From NCBI GenBank assembly GCA_030130125.1, contig JARZZM010000014.1, forward strand, positions 1 through 64,000: DNA of 64,000 nucleotides. The letters run 5' to 3'. The notes below the pieces were generated by a model. The model was not told the DNA's origin. It worked only from the letters and a program-made list of their open reading frames with translations, and made no database searches. This DNA comes from Thermoproteota archaeon. Its GTDB lineage: Archaea > Korarchaeota > Korarchaeia > Korarchaeales > Korarchaeaceae. Positions 11,227-20,258 of this stretch are shown in pieces; positions within the stretch are counted from its first letter, which is position 1, and each line of letters starts with the position of its first letter. The translations under genes were made by a program, and so were the position numbers.

Positions 11227-12218
11227 AACATAGGGGAAAGCTTCCCCCAGACTTCCTTTTCAGAAACATCATAGGGAAGCTACCGATCGAAGGTGATGGG
11301 ATCCTGTTAGGCCCCTCCTTGGGCGAAGATGCCGCTATACTTGAGGTGAAAGAACCTCTGCTGGCTGTGCACTCAGATCCGGTGACAGGAGGCGGGAAGC
11401 TAGCTGGCTGGCTCTCTGTGTACGTGGCATCCAACGACATAGCGACAAGAGGTCTGAGTCCTAAGTGGCTACTCGTAGTCTTGCTTTTTAGGGATGGAGT
11501 GGATGAAAGCGAGATCTCTGAGCTAGTAGATCAGGTAGGGGAGGCGGCTAGGGAGATAGGTGCCGTGGTGATCGGCGGACACACAGAGATCACCCCCGGA
11601 CTTCCGTTCAACATAGTGGTGACTACAGCCATGGGTGCTGGCGGGGTTGTTCTCAACACCAGAGACGCCAAGGAGGGCGACTCCCTCATCCTGACCAAAG
11701 CTGCCGCATTGGAAGGGACCGCCATCCTAGCCACCGAGCTGAGAGGCCTCTTGGAGGAGAAGGGCGTGGATCCTCATATCCTAGACAGGGCATCTGGGTT
11801 CATAAGGGAGATAAGCGTTGTGAGGGATGCTATGTTAGCTGCTAACCTAGCTAGGGCGATGCACGATCCTACAGAGGGTGGACTTATCGGGGGAGTCCAA
11901 GAGATGGCTCTAGCCTCGGGGAACGGATTCGTAATATATGAGGAGAACATACCCCTGAGAGAAGAAACGCTCGCTGTATGCGAGGCGCTGGAGATAGATC
12001 CTTTGAGGCTGATAAGCTCGGGGAGCCTCCTCATATCCGTGAGCGAGGAAAGGACAGACGAGTTGATCAGCGAGCTCAGGAGGGAGGGGATAGAGGCCTC
12101 CGTAATAGGCAGATTAACGGGGAGAGGGGAGGGGATGAGGCTCGTAAGAGCCAACGGTATGGTAGAGGATGTCAGTGAGCCTGTGATGGATGAGCTGTGG
12201 AGGGTCCTTCCCTCCTGA
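11217..12218 (+). CDS. AIR synthase-related (PurM/HypE/ThiL-fold) protein
   Basis: A 333-residue protein of the PurM/SelD/HypE/ThiL ATP-grasp-like superfamily. The N-terminal ATP-binding half has GPSLGEDAAIL and DIATRGLSPKW. The glycine-rich GGHTEITPGLPF follows, and the C-terminal half has HDPTEGGLIGGVQEMA. That last motif resembles HypE/SelD more than ThiL, but no hydrogenase maturation genes are nearby. The 10-base overlap with the ECF S component upstream suggests a shared cofactor pathway, for example thiamine. That is inference. The exact substrate is unknown. Confidence 0.7.
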   Translation: MVVKHRGKLPPDFLFRNIIGKLPIEGDGILLGPSLGEDAAILEVKEPLLAVHSDPVTGGGKLAGWLSVYVASNDIATRGLSPKWLLVVLLFRDGVDESEISELVDQVGEAAREIGAVVIGGHTEITPGLPFNIVVTTAMGAGGVVLNTRDAKEGDSLILTKAAALEGTAILATELRGLLEEKGVDPHILDRASGFIREISVVRDAMLAANLARAMHDPTEGGLIGGVQEMALASGNGFVIYEENIPLREETLAVCEALEIDPLRLISSGSLLISVSEERTDELISELRREGIEASVIGRLTGRGEGMRLVRANGMVEDVSEPVMDELWRVLPS

Positions 12219-12288
12219 ACCATTCAATTAAAGATCCCACCTTCTTTTATGTTTAAAAAATAAACCCAGCTGGAGTTCGGGGATTCCC

Positions 12289-13050
12289 TTGGAGGTCGTG
12301 GCATGCGTTAAGTTGGTTTACGATGAGACCCAGATGCCTGTGGAGGGGGATCGCCTCTTAGTGGATCAAGCTCCCGTGAAGATTAGTGATATAGACAGGA
12401 ATGCTATCGAGGAAGCTGTCAAGATAAAGGAGGAGCTTGGTGGAAGAGTGACTCTAGCTGTCGTTGTTACAGGACCCTTAGATGAGGCTATCTTGAAGGA
12501 GGCCCTCGCCATGGGGGCTGATAGAGCTCTAATCGTGGAAGGAGATGCCGTTAAAGGGCATAATCCCTATAGGACAGCTCAAGCCATAGTGAAAGCCTTG
12601 AAGAGAGACGGAATCGATCCCAATCTTGTGGTGTGCGGGGAAGGCTCTTCCGATCAGTACAGCTGTGCCCTGCCAGCGATGATCGCCGAGATGCTATCCC
12701 TCCCGGTGGCGACATTCGTGGGGAAGCTGGAGGTAAAGGAGGGCAAGCTAGTGGTGGAGAGATACTTAGAAGGGGGCTTCGAGACAGCGGAAGTTCCACT
12801 CCCCGCGGTCATCTCAGTAACCTCGGAGGTCAATGAGCCTAGGATCCCGACGGTCCTCCAGATAATGAAGGCCGGCAAGAAGGAGAGGAGCTCGGTAGAT
12901 GCCTCTGAACTTGATCTGAAGTTTCCACCCATCGAGCTGGTGGAGATAAAGGCTTACGTGAAGGAGAGGAGAAGGGAGAAGGTTGAGGGAAGCGTGAACG
13001 AGGTGGTAGATAGGATAGTGAAAGTCCTAGAGGAGAAGGGGGTGATCTGA
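12289..13050 (+). CDS. etfB: Electron transfer flavoprotein, beta subunit
   Basis: A 253-residue EtfB with the N-terminal adenine-nucleotide alpha hydrolase-like fold: VACVKLVYDETQMP, then ADRALIVEGD. The family signature region is VATFVGKLEVKEGKLVVERYLEGG, followed by LPAVISVTSEVNEPRIPT. EtfAB carries electrons from dehydrogenases to a quinone oxidoreductase or, in bifurcating versions, splits them. It starts with TTG and is preceded by an AT-rich promoter (TTTAAAAAATA) about 30 bases upstream. Its stop overlaps the etfA start (TGATG). Confidence 0.93.
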   Translation: MEVVACVKLVYDETQMPVEGDRLLVDQAPVKISDIDRNAIEEAVKIKEELGGRVTLAVVVTGPLDEAILKEALAMGADRALIVEGDAVKGHNPYRTAQAIVKALKRDGIDPNLVVCGEGSSDQYSCALPAMIAEMLSLPVATFVGKLEVKEGKLVVERYLEGGFETAEVPLPAVISVTSEVNEPRIPTVLQIMKAGKKERSSVDASELDLKFPPIELVEIKAYVKERRREKVEGSVNEVVDRIVKVLEEKGVI

Positions 13051-13931
13051 TGAAGATAGTTGTGGCCTCCGACCCGTCCAATCTGCCCAAGCTGGTTGGT
13101 GCCGCTAAGTCCCTGTCTCCCGAGGTCATTGAGGCTGTAAGTACTGACAGGGTCTCTATACCAGTTGACAAGCTCGTAATCGCTGATCTGACCCTTAATG
13201 ACTGCTGGACCAGCGCCTTGAGTGAGAGGGAATTCGATTTGATGCTTCTTCCCTCAACGAGGGACTTCAAGGAGATAGGGGCTAGAGTGGCCGCTCGCAA
13301 AGGTATTTCTTACCTGTCAGATGTCCAAGAGCTCGAGCTAGGCGATCAATTGGTGGTATCGAGGATGGTGTTCAGCGGGAGGGGCATAGAGAAGCTGAAG
13401 GCTCCTCTTCCCGCTGTCATCACTATAGAATTGGATGCATTCGAGCCTATTTCCGAGGGTGGGGGCCCCTCTTCAGTAGAGGAGTTGAAGGTGGATTGTT
13501 CCCCGAGGATCAACTTGCTTGAGAGGAGGGAGAGGGAGGCAGAGGTCGACCTCTCAAAGGCCGAGATAATAGTGTCCGTCGGCAGGGGTCTCAAGAAGAA
13601 GGAGGATCTAGAGATGATAAGGGAGTTAGCATCCCTTCTGGGCGCGGAGATCGCGTGCACTAGACCCATCTCTGCGGACTTCAAGTGGCTGCCCGAGGAG
13701 AGGCATGTTGGAATGACCGGTGTGAGAGTGAAGCCGAGGATCTACCTAGCCTTGGGTATCTCCGGCCAGATACAGCATGTGGTCGGTTTCAGGGACGCAG
13801 AAACTGTTATATCAGTAAACACGGATCCTGATGCTCCTATATCAGAGGTGAGCGACTACTTCGTTGTGGCCGATCTTTACGAGGTGGTCCCCAAGCTGAT
13901 AGAGGAGATAAGGAATAAAAGAGGCTCCTAG
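13050..13931 (+). CDS. etfA: Electron transfer flavoprotein, alpha subunit
   Basis: A 293-residue EtfA. The C-terminal FAD-binding domain is clear: SVGRGLKKKEDLEMI, then YLALGISGQIQHVVG with the conserved SGxxQH, and INxDPxAPI as VNTDPDAPISEVSDYF. The N-terminal domain is short, as in other archaeal versions. It is translationally coupled to etfB. No FixC/FixX-type quinone reductase or acyl-CoA dehydrogenase lies next to it, so the redox partners must be encoded elsewhere. Confidence 0.93.
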   Translation: MKIVVASDPSNLPKLVGAAKSLSPEVIEAVSTDRVSIPVDKLVIADLTLNDCWTSALSEREFDLMLLPSTRDFKEIGARVAARKGISYLSDVQELELGDQLVVSRMVFSGRGIEKLKAPLPAVITIELDAFEPISEGGGPSSVEELKVDCSPRINLLERREREAEVDLSKAEIIVSVGRGLKKKEDLEMIRELASLLGAEIACTRPISADFKWLPEERHVGMTGVRVKPRIYLALGISGQIQHVVGFRDAETVISVNTDPDAPISEVSDYFVVADLYEVVPKLIEEIRNKRGS

Positions 13932-13946
13932 GGTTTAAAACTGATT

Positions 13947-15149
13947 TTAATCCTCCAGCAGTTCCCCTCCTAACACTTTTATCGCGTCCTCTACTCCCTC
14001 TTTCGGGCCGGTCAGGATTAGGATATCGCCCTCTCTGAGAATCTCCTCGTCCTTAGGTGCGTATATCCACCTAACTCCCCTCTTTATAGCAAGTATCCAC
14101 ATACCTGTCTTCTCCTCTAGGTCTAGATCCTCTATCCTCCATCCCACCGCCTCGCTGTCCTCCCTCAGTGCTACCCTCACCACGGTATCCTCGCTCTCCT
14201 CCACTACGATCTCTAAGACTGGGTGAGCCGGAACTCCTCTCTCCACTATTAGGGCCATCCTAGAGGCTGCGTCCCCTAGCCTTTCAGATGCTGATGCTGC
14301 CCTTATCAGCGGTACGATCTCCTCGGGCCTCGAGCTCGGGAGGAGATCCTTGATCACCTTGGCGAAGAGCTCGTCTTCCAGTTCATCGAGCTCGTCTTCC
14401 AGTCTAGATACTTCAGAAGCCATAGCTGGATTGTTATAGAGGATGGAAGCATAGGCTAGATATATCGCGAGCTCCGATAGGCTTTTCATACTGTTCAGTC
14501 TCTCAGCTATCTCTTTAGAGGCCTCATCGACCTTCTCCAATGGTCTCTCTGGTACCACAGGCTTGGAGTTCTCTCCTCGAGCTAAGGCTCTAGCTGTCTC
14601 TATGCTGTCCTTTGTGCCTTCCAGCAGAAGCAAGTCCCCTACTTCAAGCTCCAAGTCGGGCGGAACATCAAATATCCACCTTCCTTTCTTCTTAACAGCT
14701 AGTACCTCGCAGCCAGCCATGTTCGCGGGATCGTATAGATCCTCACCCCTCATGGATATTAGAGGAGACGTTTCCTCGATCCTCACGAGCCCTATGATTT
14801 CCTCTGCAGTGTAGAGCATCCAGCTTAAGGCTGGATGGACGGGGTATCCTTTGAGGACCAGTCTCACAAGGTCGGCCATTGCATCCGATATCTCGTCCAC
14901 AGCTATGCCTATATCCAGCAGGGCAGCGAGCTCCTCAGCCTCTTTGGGAGATCTACCAGCGACTATTGTCATCTTGAAGAGGTTATATCTCAGTTCATCG
15001 AGTTCTGATTCCAGACCTAAGACCTCCTCAGCTAACTCCCTGTCTTGATACATTAGAGAAGCGTATGCGAGGCTCAAGGCGAACTCGGATGCGTCCTTCA
15101 TCTCGACTAGGATATCCCTTACGCTCCTTGGCTCACCCTCTGAGGCCAT
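13947..15149 (-). CDS. Tandem PhoU/TrkA-C domain protein
   Basis: A 400-residue soluble protein made of two copies of the same module. Each copy has a PhoU-like helical domain (residues about 10-110 and 210-300; compare SEFALSLAYASLMYQDRELAEEV with SELAIYLAYASILYNNPAMASEV). Each PhoU-like domain is followed by a TrkA-C/RCK-C domain (GRWIFDVPPDLELEVGDLLLL and VRWIYAPKDEEILREGDILIL). TrkA-C domains bind ligands such as nucleotides in potassium-channel regulation. In many archaea this module is encoded once or as two genes; here it is a single fused chain. No channel gene is adjacent. Confidence 0.75.
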   Translation of the reverse strand: MASEGEPRSVRDILVEMKDASEFALSLAYASLMYQDRELAEEVLGLESELDELRYNLFKMTIVAGRSPKEAEELAALLDIGIAVDEISDAMADLVRLVLKGYPVHPALSWMLYTAEEIIGLVRIEETSPLISMRGEDLYDPANMAGCEVLAVKKKGRWIFDVPPDLELEVGDLLLLEGTKDSIETARALARGENSKPVVPERPLEKVDEASKEIAERLNSMKSLSELAIYLAYASILYNNPAMASEVSRLEDELDELEDELFAKVIKDLLPSSRPEEIVPLIRAASASERLGDAASRMALIVERGVPAHPVLEIVVEESEDTVVRVALREDSEAVGWRIEDLDLEEKTGMWILAIKRGVRWIYAPKDEEILREGDILILTGPKEGVEDAIKVLGGELLED

Positions 15150-15173
15150 TCCTCTCCTTCCCCAAAGGCAAGG

Positions 15174-16541
15174 TTAAAAACCTGATTCGTCCACATCGTC
15201 GCTCCCTAAGTACTCTCCTGTGGCGATCTCTATCATGTCTAGGGGGATCTTCCCGGGATTCTCCAGCGTGTACGAGTATCCCACGGGTACCTCTGCTCCC
15301 TTTCCCCTAGTTATTATCCTCTCCTCCCCGTTGACCGTGACTCTAGCAGTTCCGGTGAGCACCTGCCAGTAGATGCTCCTGTGGTAATGCTTCCTAGGCC
15401 CGAACCCCTTCCCCGGATATATCCTCAGCCTGCTCACCTCATAACTCTCCCCCCTGAGGAGGGTAGTCTTAGTTCCCCATGGCTCGTAAGTCACTCTGTG
15501 CCTCAGCACCTCAGGCACATTCTCCCTGAGCATGGTTTCGACGAGTCCCCTGAGTTCCTGTCCTCTTCCCTTGGGCATTACCAGAATGGCGTCCTCGTCA
15601 TCCACCACAATCATGTCCCGGACACCGACCAAGGCAACCAATCTCTTCGACAGTACCAAGTTTCCATCGGACTTAGCATGCTTCACACGTCCGCTTATGG
15701 CGTTTCCCCTGTCATCCTTATCCAGAAGTTCGTATATCGAGTCGAAATTCCCTAGGTCGCTCCATCCTAAATTCTTCGTGGGAACGATGGATAGCAGGTG
15801 CGGCACCTTGGCTAGCACGCCTGAGCTCACATCTACCTTCTGAACGTTCCTGTACGCTTCCCTTGGATCATCAAATCTTTTGAAGGGCTCCGAAACCCCA
15901 GGCAGATTCTCTTCAATGGCCTTCACCATTACATGGGCTTTGAACGACATGATCATGGTGCTCCAGTACCAGTTTCCCTCCTCCAGCATCTCCCTCGCCC
16001 GCTCAACCCCCGGCTTCTCGACGAACTCCTCTACCTCGTAAACTCCCTCATAGATTTCCCTCCCAGCTTTTATGTAACCGAATCCGGGTTCGGGCTTCGA
16101 TGGGGGAACGGAGATGAGGGATATTCTCCCATGATCCGCGGACTTGAGGGAGGAGGAGAGTGCCTTGAACAACTCCGATTCATTCAGGATCATGTGATCT
16201 GACGGGAAGACAGTCACATTGATGGGGGAGTCGAACAGGTCCATGGCCCTTATGAGTCCGTAGTAGATAGCGGGCGCAGTATCCTTTCTATCAGGCTCTA
16301 AAATGACCTTCTCCTCGTCCAGATCTATGTCCATCTCCCTAGCCTGACCTATCACTTGATACTTGTACATCTCCGATGTGATGACCATCACATCATCGGC
16401 CACGATGGTGGCCCGCTTGAGGGCCTGCTGATAGGTGGAAAGATCGCCTAGGACTTTAGCAAACTGTTTTGGATATTCTTTACGGCTGAGCGGCCAGAGT
16501 CTAGTTCCGAAACCACCAGCCAAGATCATGGCTATCTTCAT
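15174..16541 (-). CDS. manC: Mannose-1-phosphate guanylyltransferase / mannose-6-phosphate isomerase
   Basis: A 455-residue bifunctional-type enzyme. The N-terminal nucleotidyltransferase has ILAGGFGTRLWPLSRKEYPKQ (the GTP-binding signature) and VFPSDHM. The C-terminal cupin domain (from about 340) has PGKGFGPRKHYHRSIYWQVL with the metal-binding His pair and an E/H pattern. It makes GDP-mannose from mannose-1-phosphate, and the cupin may interconvert mannose-6-phosphate and fructose-6-phosphate. GDP-mannose feeds dolichol-phosphate mannose synthesis; a DPM1-like enzyme and a PMT-like enzyme are encoded at 39.2-42.9 kb. Confidence 0.93.
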   Translation of the reverse strand: MKIAMILAGGFGTRLWPLSRKEYPKQFAKVLGDLSTYQQALKRATIVADDVMVITSEMYKYQVIGQAREMDIDLDEEKVILEPDRKDTAPAIYYGLIRAMDLFDSPINVTVFPSDHMILNESELFKALSSSLKSADHGRISLISVPPSKPEPGFGYIKAGREIYEGVYEVEEFVEKPGVERAREMLEEGNWYWSTMIMSFKAHVMVKAIEENLPGVSEPFKRFDDPREAYRNVQKVDVSSGVLAKVPHLLSIVPTKNLGWSDLGNFDSIYELLDKDDRGNAISGRVKHAKSDGNLVLSKRLVALVGVRDMIVVDDEDAILVMPKGRGQELRGLVETMLRENVPEVLRHRVTYEPWGTKTTLLRGESYEVSRLRIYPGKGFGPRKHYHRSIYWQVLTGTARVTVNGEERIITRGKGAEVPVGYSYTLENPGKIPLDMIEIATGEYLGSDDVDESGF

Positions 16542-16896
16542 GGCAGCTTACCAGCCCGTGATGTAGGTAGATCCTATTAAGCGTTGGTAGGAATCACGTA
16601 TGATCATTCTTTAAAGTATTCTATTATACGTGTCTTAATGAGGTAAAAATACTTCATCGCGTTCTAGGAAATAAGCCGGTTGACGGCGGTTTTGGCGAGG
16701 CTTGACAACCGGTATTGTGCGACTGGAAAATTAAGAGTTTTTAATTAAATGAGTAGAGGCGTTAGTTTCTCTCATGGAAGAACCAGTTAATCATCTTAAT
16801 TAATGTTCACGATAAGGCAGTATTTATAAGTAAGCGTTCCAGAGCACTTAGTAGCACCCTTCCCGCACGTCTTGTGTGAAAAGGGAGGTACTTCCC
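16542..16896 (+). promoter_or_regulatory. Intergenic region with liv promoter
   Basis: A 355-base AT-rich stretch between divergent manC and livK. I see a TATA element TTTATAAG at 16823-16830, which would put the livK transcript start near 16850 and leave a leader of about 45 bases ending in a GGGAGGT ribosome-binding site seven bases before the ATG. A separate inverted repeat lies at 16676-16712. No open frame of note is present. Confidence 0.6.
16676..16712. repeat. Inverted repeat (7-bp arms)
   Basis: The arms CCGGTTG (16676-16682) and CAACCGG (16706-16712) are perfectly complementary and flank a GC-rich 23-base centre. The element stands out from AT-rich surroundings. It could be an operator for the manC or livK promoter or the stem of a small RNA; neither is shown. 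Confidence 0.4.
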
Positions 16897-18273
16897 ATGA
16901 GGAGGTATGGAGTTTCCAAGTATGTGACCGCGGTAGCGTTTCTAGTAATAGGCCTTATCGTGGGCGCCGCAATCGCTATGTCCTCACCCGGACAGGTGGT
17001 CACTACTACTGTCACCCAAAGCAGGGTTGTCACGGTCACCAAGACGATCACCCCCGCAGCGCCAACCACTACCCCAACCACCACTCAGAAACCAACGGGA
17101 TTTACTGGCACTATCTACATAGGTACCACGATCTCCCTGAAGGGCAAGTTCGCCCATGAGGGAGAGTACGCTCTGAACGGATTTAAGGTCGCTATAAAGT
17201 GGCTGAACGAGGTGCATGGAGGTATAAAGGTTGGAGACAAGGTTTACAAGGTTGAACTGAAGTATTATGACGACGAAAGCAGCAGTCAGAGAGTACCGGA
17301 GCTCTACAGTAAGCTGATAACTGAGGACAAAGTGAACTTCCTGCTAGCCCCGTATTCATCCGGTCTGACAAAGGCTGCCGCCCCAGTCGCCGAGCAGAAC
17401 AAGATAATCATGGTGAGCCATGGAGGCGCTAGCGATTCCATCTTCCAGCAGGGTTACAAGTACGTGGTACAGACTCTGAGCCCGGCCTCCACCTACCTGA
17501 GGAGCGTGGTGGACCTCATAGCTGAGAAGGATCCGAACGCCAAGATCGCTTTAATATACGAGAACGCCGCCTTCGCCGCTACGGTAGCCAAGGGAGCTAA
17601 AGACGAGATCCAGAAGAGGGGTCTCAAACTAGTCTACGAGAAGCCCTATGAGAAGGGAGCCACCGAGTTCGGATCCATAATAAACGAGGCAATGGCTGCC
17701 GGTGCTGAAGTGCTCCTCGGTGGTGGTCACTTCGCCGATGGTACTGCCCTAGTGCAGCAGGCTTGGCAGCTCGGATGGAAGCTGAAGGGCATAGGCATAA
17801 TAGTGGCACCTGCGCTGGCCGAATTCAAGGAACAGCTGAAGGAAGCCGCTGACGGTGTGATGTACCCTGCCCAGTGGGAGATAGGGGTCAAGTACAGTCC
17901 AGAAGCTGCCAAGAAGCTCGGGATAGAATGGTTCGGGCCAACCAACGAGGAATACATACAGATGTACAAGGAGATCTCCGGAGGAGGTATGCCTGACTAC
18001 CACGCTGCCGAAGCCACTGCCGCCATACTGCACCTAGCTAAGGCGATAGAAGTCGCTGGAAGCTTGGACTCTGACGCCGTCAGGGCGGCCTTCAACAAGG
18101 TGGACATAATGACCTTCTTCGGAAGGCTCAAGATAGATCCGGCCACCGGACTGCAAGTGGGCCACCAGATGGTGGTCGTGCAGTGGCAGGCCGGTGAGAA
18201 GAAGATAGTTTATCCGCCGGAGGCGGCTCAGGCGGGCCCAATATACCCGGCCGAGAACTGGTACAAGAGGTAA
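16897..18273 (+). CDS. livK: ABC transporter substrate-binding protein (LivK/branched-chain amino acid type)
   Basis: A 458-residue exported binding protein. Residues about 8-28 are a hydrophobic signal/anchor (VTAVAFLVIGLIVGAAIAM), followed by a Thr-rich linker of about 30 residues typical of archaeal surface-anchored binding proteins. The type I periplasmic-binding fold starts at IYIGTTISLKGKFAHEG. Internal features such as LLAPYSSGLTKAAAPVAEQ fit the LivK/UrtA group. The ATG at 16897 is preferred over the GTG at 16876 because GGGAGGT lies seven bases before it. It is the first gene of a five-gene transporter operon. The ligand may be an amino acid, amide or aromatic acid. Confidence 0.88.
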   Translation: MRRYGVSKYVTAVAFLVIGLIVGAAIAMSSPGQVVTTTVTQSRVVTVTKTITPAAPTTTPTTTQKPTGFTGTIYIGTTISLKGKFAHEGEYALNGFKVAIKWLNEVHGGIKVGDKVYKVELKYYDDESSSQRVPELYSKLITEDKVNFLLAPYSSGLTKAAAPVAEQNKIIMVSHGGASDSIFQQGYKYVVQTLSPASTYLRSVVDLIAEKDPNAKIALIYENAAFAATVAKGAKDEIQKRGLKLVYEKPYEKGATEFGSIINEAMAAGAEVLLGGGHFADGTALVQQAWQLGWKLKGIGIIVAPALAEFKEQLKEAADGVMYPAQWEIGVKYSPEAAKKLGIEWFGPTNEEYIQMYKEISGGGMPDYHAAEATAAILHLAKAIEVAGSLDSDAVRAAFNKVDIMTFFGRLKIDPATGLQVGHQMVVVQWQAGEKKIVYPPEAAQAGPIYPAENWYKR

Positions 18274-18313
18274 GTCTCCTTCCCTTCCTCTCCCCTATTT
18301 TTGGGTGGTCGTT

Positions 18314-19231
18314 ATGGATGTGTCGATCCTCGCGATTAACCTCGTTAACGGTTTCCTATGGGGCATAATCCTAGGATTCGCTGCCGTGGGACTCACCCTG
18401 CTGTGGGGGGTCATGAAGGTAGTGAACTTGGCTCAGGGAGAAGCAATACTGATGGGGTCCTACGTGGCGATAATCCTGTTCACGCAGTACGGTCTGAACC
18501 CATTGATAGGCGGTTTAGTGGCCTTACTAGTGGGACTAGCTGCCGGATTCCTGATTTACTGGGCGCTACTACACAAGCTGGTGGGCAAGGTCGAGAAGAT
18601 AACGCTGAAGATAGAGATGTCTACCTTGCTGGCCATGTTCGCGTTGAGCATAGCCTTGCTCAACTTCTACTACTACACCTTCGGGAGTGAGCCCAGAGGT
18701 TTCGGTCTCTGGAGCATAGGCCTTCCCTTCATAAGGGTTCTGGGAACAACCATCAGAACAAACATCCTGCTTGCGGACGCTCTCGCTTTGATAAGCGTTG
18801 CAATCGTCTACCTCTTCTTGGACAGAACCATACTTGGCAAGTCCATAAGGGCCGTAATGCAGGACGCTCAAGCAGCCTCTCTAGTCGGGATCAATCCCGT
18901 GAGGATAAAGTTGCTTACCACGGTCTTGGGAATCGGCCTAACCGTCTTCTCGGGGTTCATGGTCCTCCTATTCGAGGCCTCAGTGACTCCGGAGATAGCG
19001 TACAAGTATGCTCCTCTCGGCTTCGTAGTCGTGGTGCTAGGAGGACTCGGAAGCGTGGTTGGGTCGTTGGTCGCCGGCATCATAATAGGGATAATCTATG
19101 GCCTGTCTAAAGTAGTGGTATCTATCTTCAATCCGAGGATCAGTGACCCAGTAGCCCTGTCCACCGCTTTCATAGTCCTCATACTAATCCTGCTGTTCAA
19201 GCCGGAGGGAATATTCGGGAGGAAGAGGTGA
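18314..19231 (+). CDS. livH: Branched-chain amino acid-type ABC permease, LivH
   Basis: A permease of about 305 residues with eight or more hydrophobic helices. It has the LivH signature GLTLLWGVMKVVNLAQGEAILMGSY, a coupling-helix region RAVMQDAQAASLVGINPVRIK and a conserved GGLGSVVGSLVAGIIIG near the end. It forms the translocation pore with LivM. The ATG at 18314 is preceded by GGGTGGTC. It lies 40 bases after livK and one base before livM. Confidence 0.92.
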   Translation: MDVSILAINLVNGFLWGIILGFAAVGLTLLWGVMKVVNLAQGEAILMGSYVAIILFTQYGLNPLIGGLVALLVGLAAGFLIYWALLHKLVGKVEKITLKIEMSTLLAMFALSIALLNFYYYTFGSEPRGFGLWSIGLPFIRVLGTTIRTNILLADALALISVAIVYLFLDRTILGKSIRAVMQDAQAASLVGINPVRIKLLTTVLGIGLTVFSGFMVLLFEASVTPEIAYKYAPLGFVVVVLGGLGSVVGSLVAGIIIGIIYGLSKVVVSIFNPRISDPVALSTAFIVLILILLFKPEGIFGRKR

Positions 19232-19232
19232 G

Positions 19233-20246
19233 ATGGCCGGTAAGGAGAGCACTCTATCCCACTACCTAAAGAGTCCCACCCTCTTAGTGATCGTGTTCGT
19301 GGTGCTCGGGATACTCGTCGCAAGGATGCTGGGAATGAGCACCTTAGACACGTTAATGACCATCATGTACTTCATGGGCATCGCTCTTTCGCTGAACATA
19401 ATCATGGGATTCGCCGGCTATGTGAGCTTCGGACACGCGGTGTTCTTGGGACTGGGAGGATACGCCTATGTACTCTTAGTGTACTTCATCAAACCCCTAG
19501 CCGAACTCCAGAACATGGGCTTCGGCCTTGGAGCATTCTTGGTCGCCGTGCTCGCTGGCCTCTTCGCAGCTACCATAGCTGCCAGCGTCGGAGCTGCGGT
19601 GCTGAGGCTCAGGGGCGCCTTCTTCGCCATAGCCACTATAGGATTGGACTTCACGGCCCTCTATCTGATGAAGGCCATAGTGCCCGAGCTTAATCCGGAG
19701 CAGTTCTTCGGAGCGCAGATAATCCTGCCAGCTGACAAGATAGTGGAGAAGGATGTTGTGTTCAACGCCATGTTCCTGACCCTGATCATCCTGCTAGCCG
19801 TGAACTACTACATCAGGAAGTCGCCTTTCGGCGTGGGACTGACAGCTATAAAGGAGGATGAGGACGCTGCTGAGGTATTGGGGGTCCCCACCACTATGTT
19901 CAAGATAATAGCCTTCACCTTAGCTGGGTTCTTCGCTGGAATGGTTGGTGCTCTATTCTCGCTCAACGGTGGAGGCGTGGACGAGACCCTATTCAACTTG
20001 GGACACAGTATAGACATGATAGTCATGATAGTCATAGGGGGGTTGGGAACCGTATTGGGACCCGTTGTGGGTTCATTGATATACTTCGAACTCTATGACC
20101 TCCTATTAGTACACTATCCAGGCGTGAACCTGATCATCTTGGGAATCATAGTTGCGATAGTGGTCTTATTCTTCCCTGAGGGGCTCATAGGACTCCTGAG
20201 GAAGTATAAGGTGGGGGGAGTGAGACTAAGGGACCTTTTGGAGTAG
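19233..20246 (+). CDS. livM: Branched-chain amino acid-type ABC permease, LivM
   Basis: A 337-residue membrane protein with about nine hydrophobic segments. It has the LivM signature GFAGYVSFGHAVFLGLGGYAY, the cytoplasmic coupling segment GLTAIKEDEDAAEVLGVPT and the C-terminal GGLGTVLGPVVGSLIYFEL. It pairs with LivH. The start is one base after the livH stop. Confidence 0.92.
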   Translation: MAGKESTLSHYLKSPTLLVIVFVVLGILVARMLGMSTLDTLMTIMYFMGIALSLNIIMGFAGYVSFGHAVFLGLGGYAYVLLVYFIKPLAELQNMGFGLGAFLVAVLAGLFAATIAASVGAAVLRLRGAFFAIATIGLDFTALYLMKAIVPELNPEQFFGAQIILPADKIVEKDVVFNAMFLTLIILLAVNYYIRKSPFGVGLTAIKEDEDAAEVLGVPTTMFKIIAFTLAGFFAGMVGALFSLNGGGVDETLFNLGHSIDMIVMIVIGGLGTVLGPVVGSLIYFELYDLLLVHYPGVNLIILGIIVAIVVLFFPEGLIGLLRKYKVGGVRLRDLLE

Positions 20247-20258
20247 GGAGGGGATTGA

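Noticed and set aside
11217-12218. Calling this gene hypE outright
   Set aside because: The fold fits HypE, SelD, PurM and ThiL, and no hydrogenase maturation genes are present in the window.
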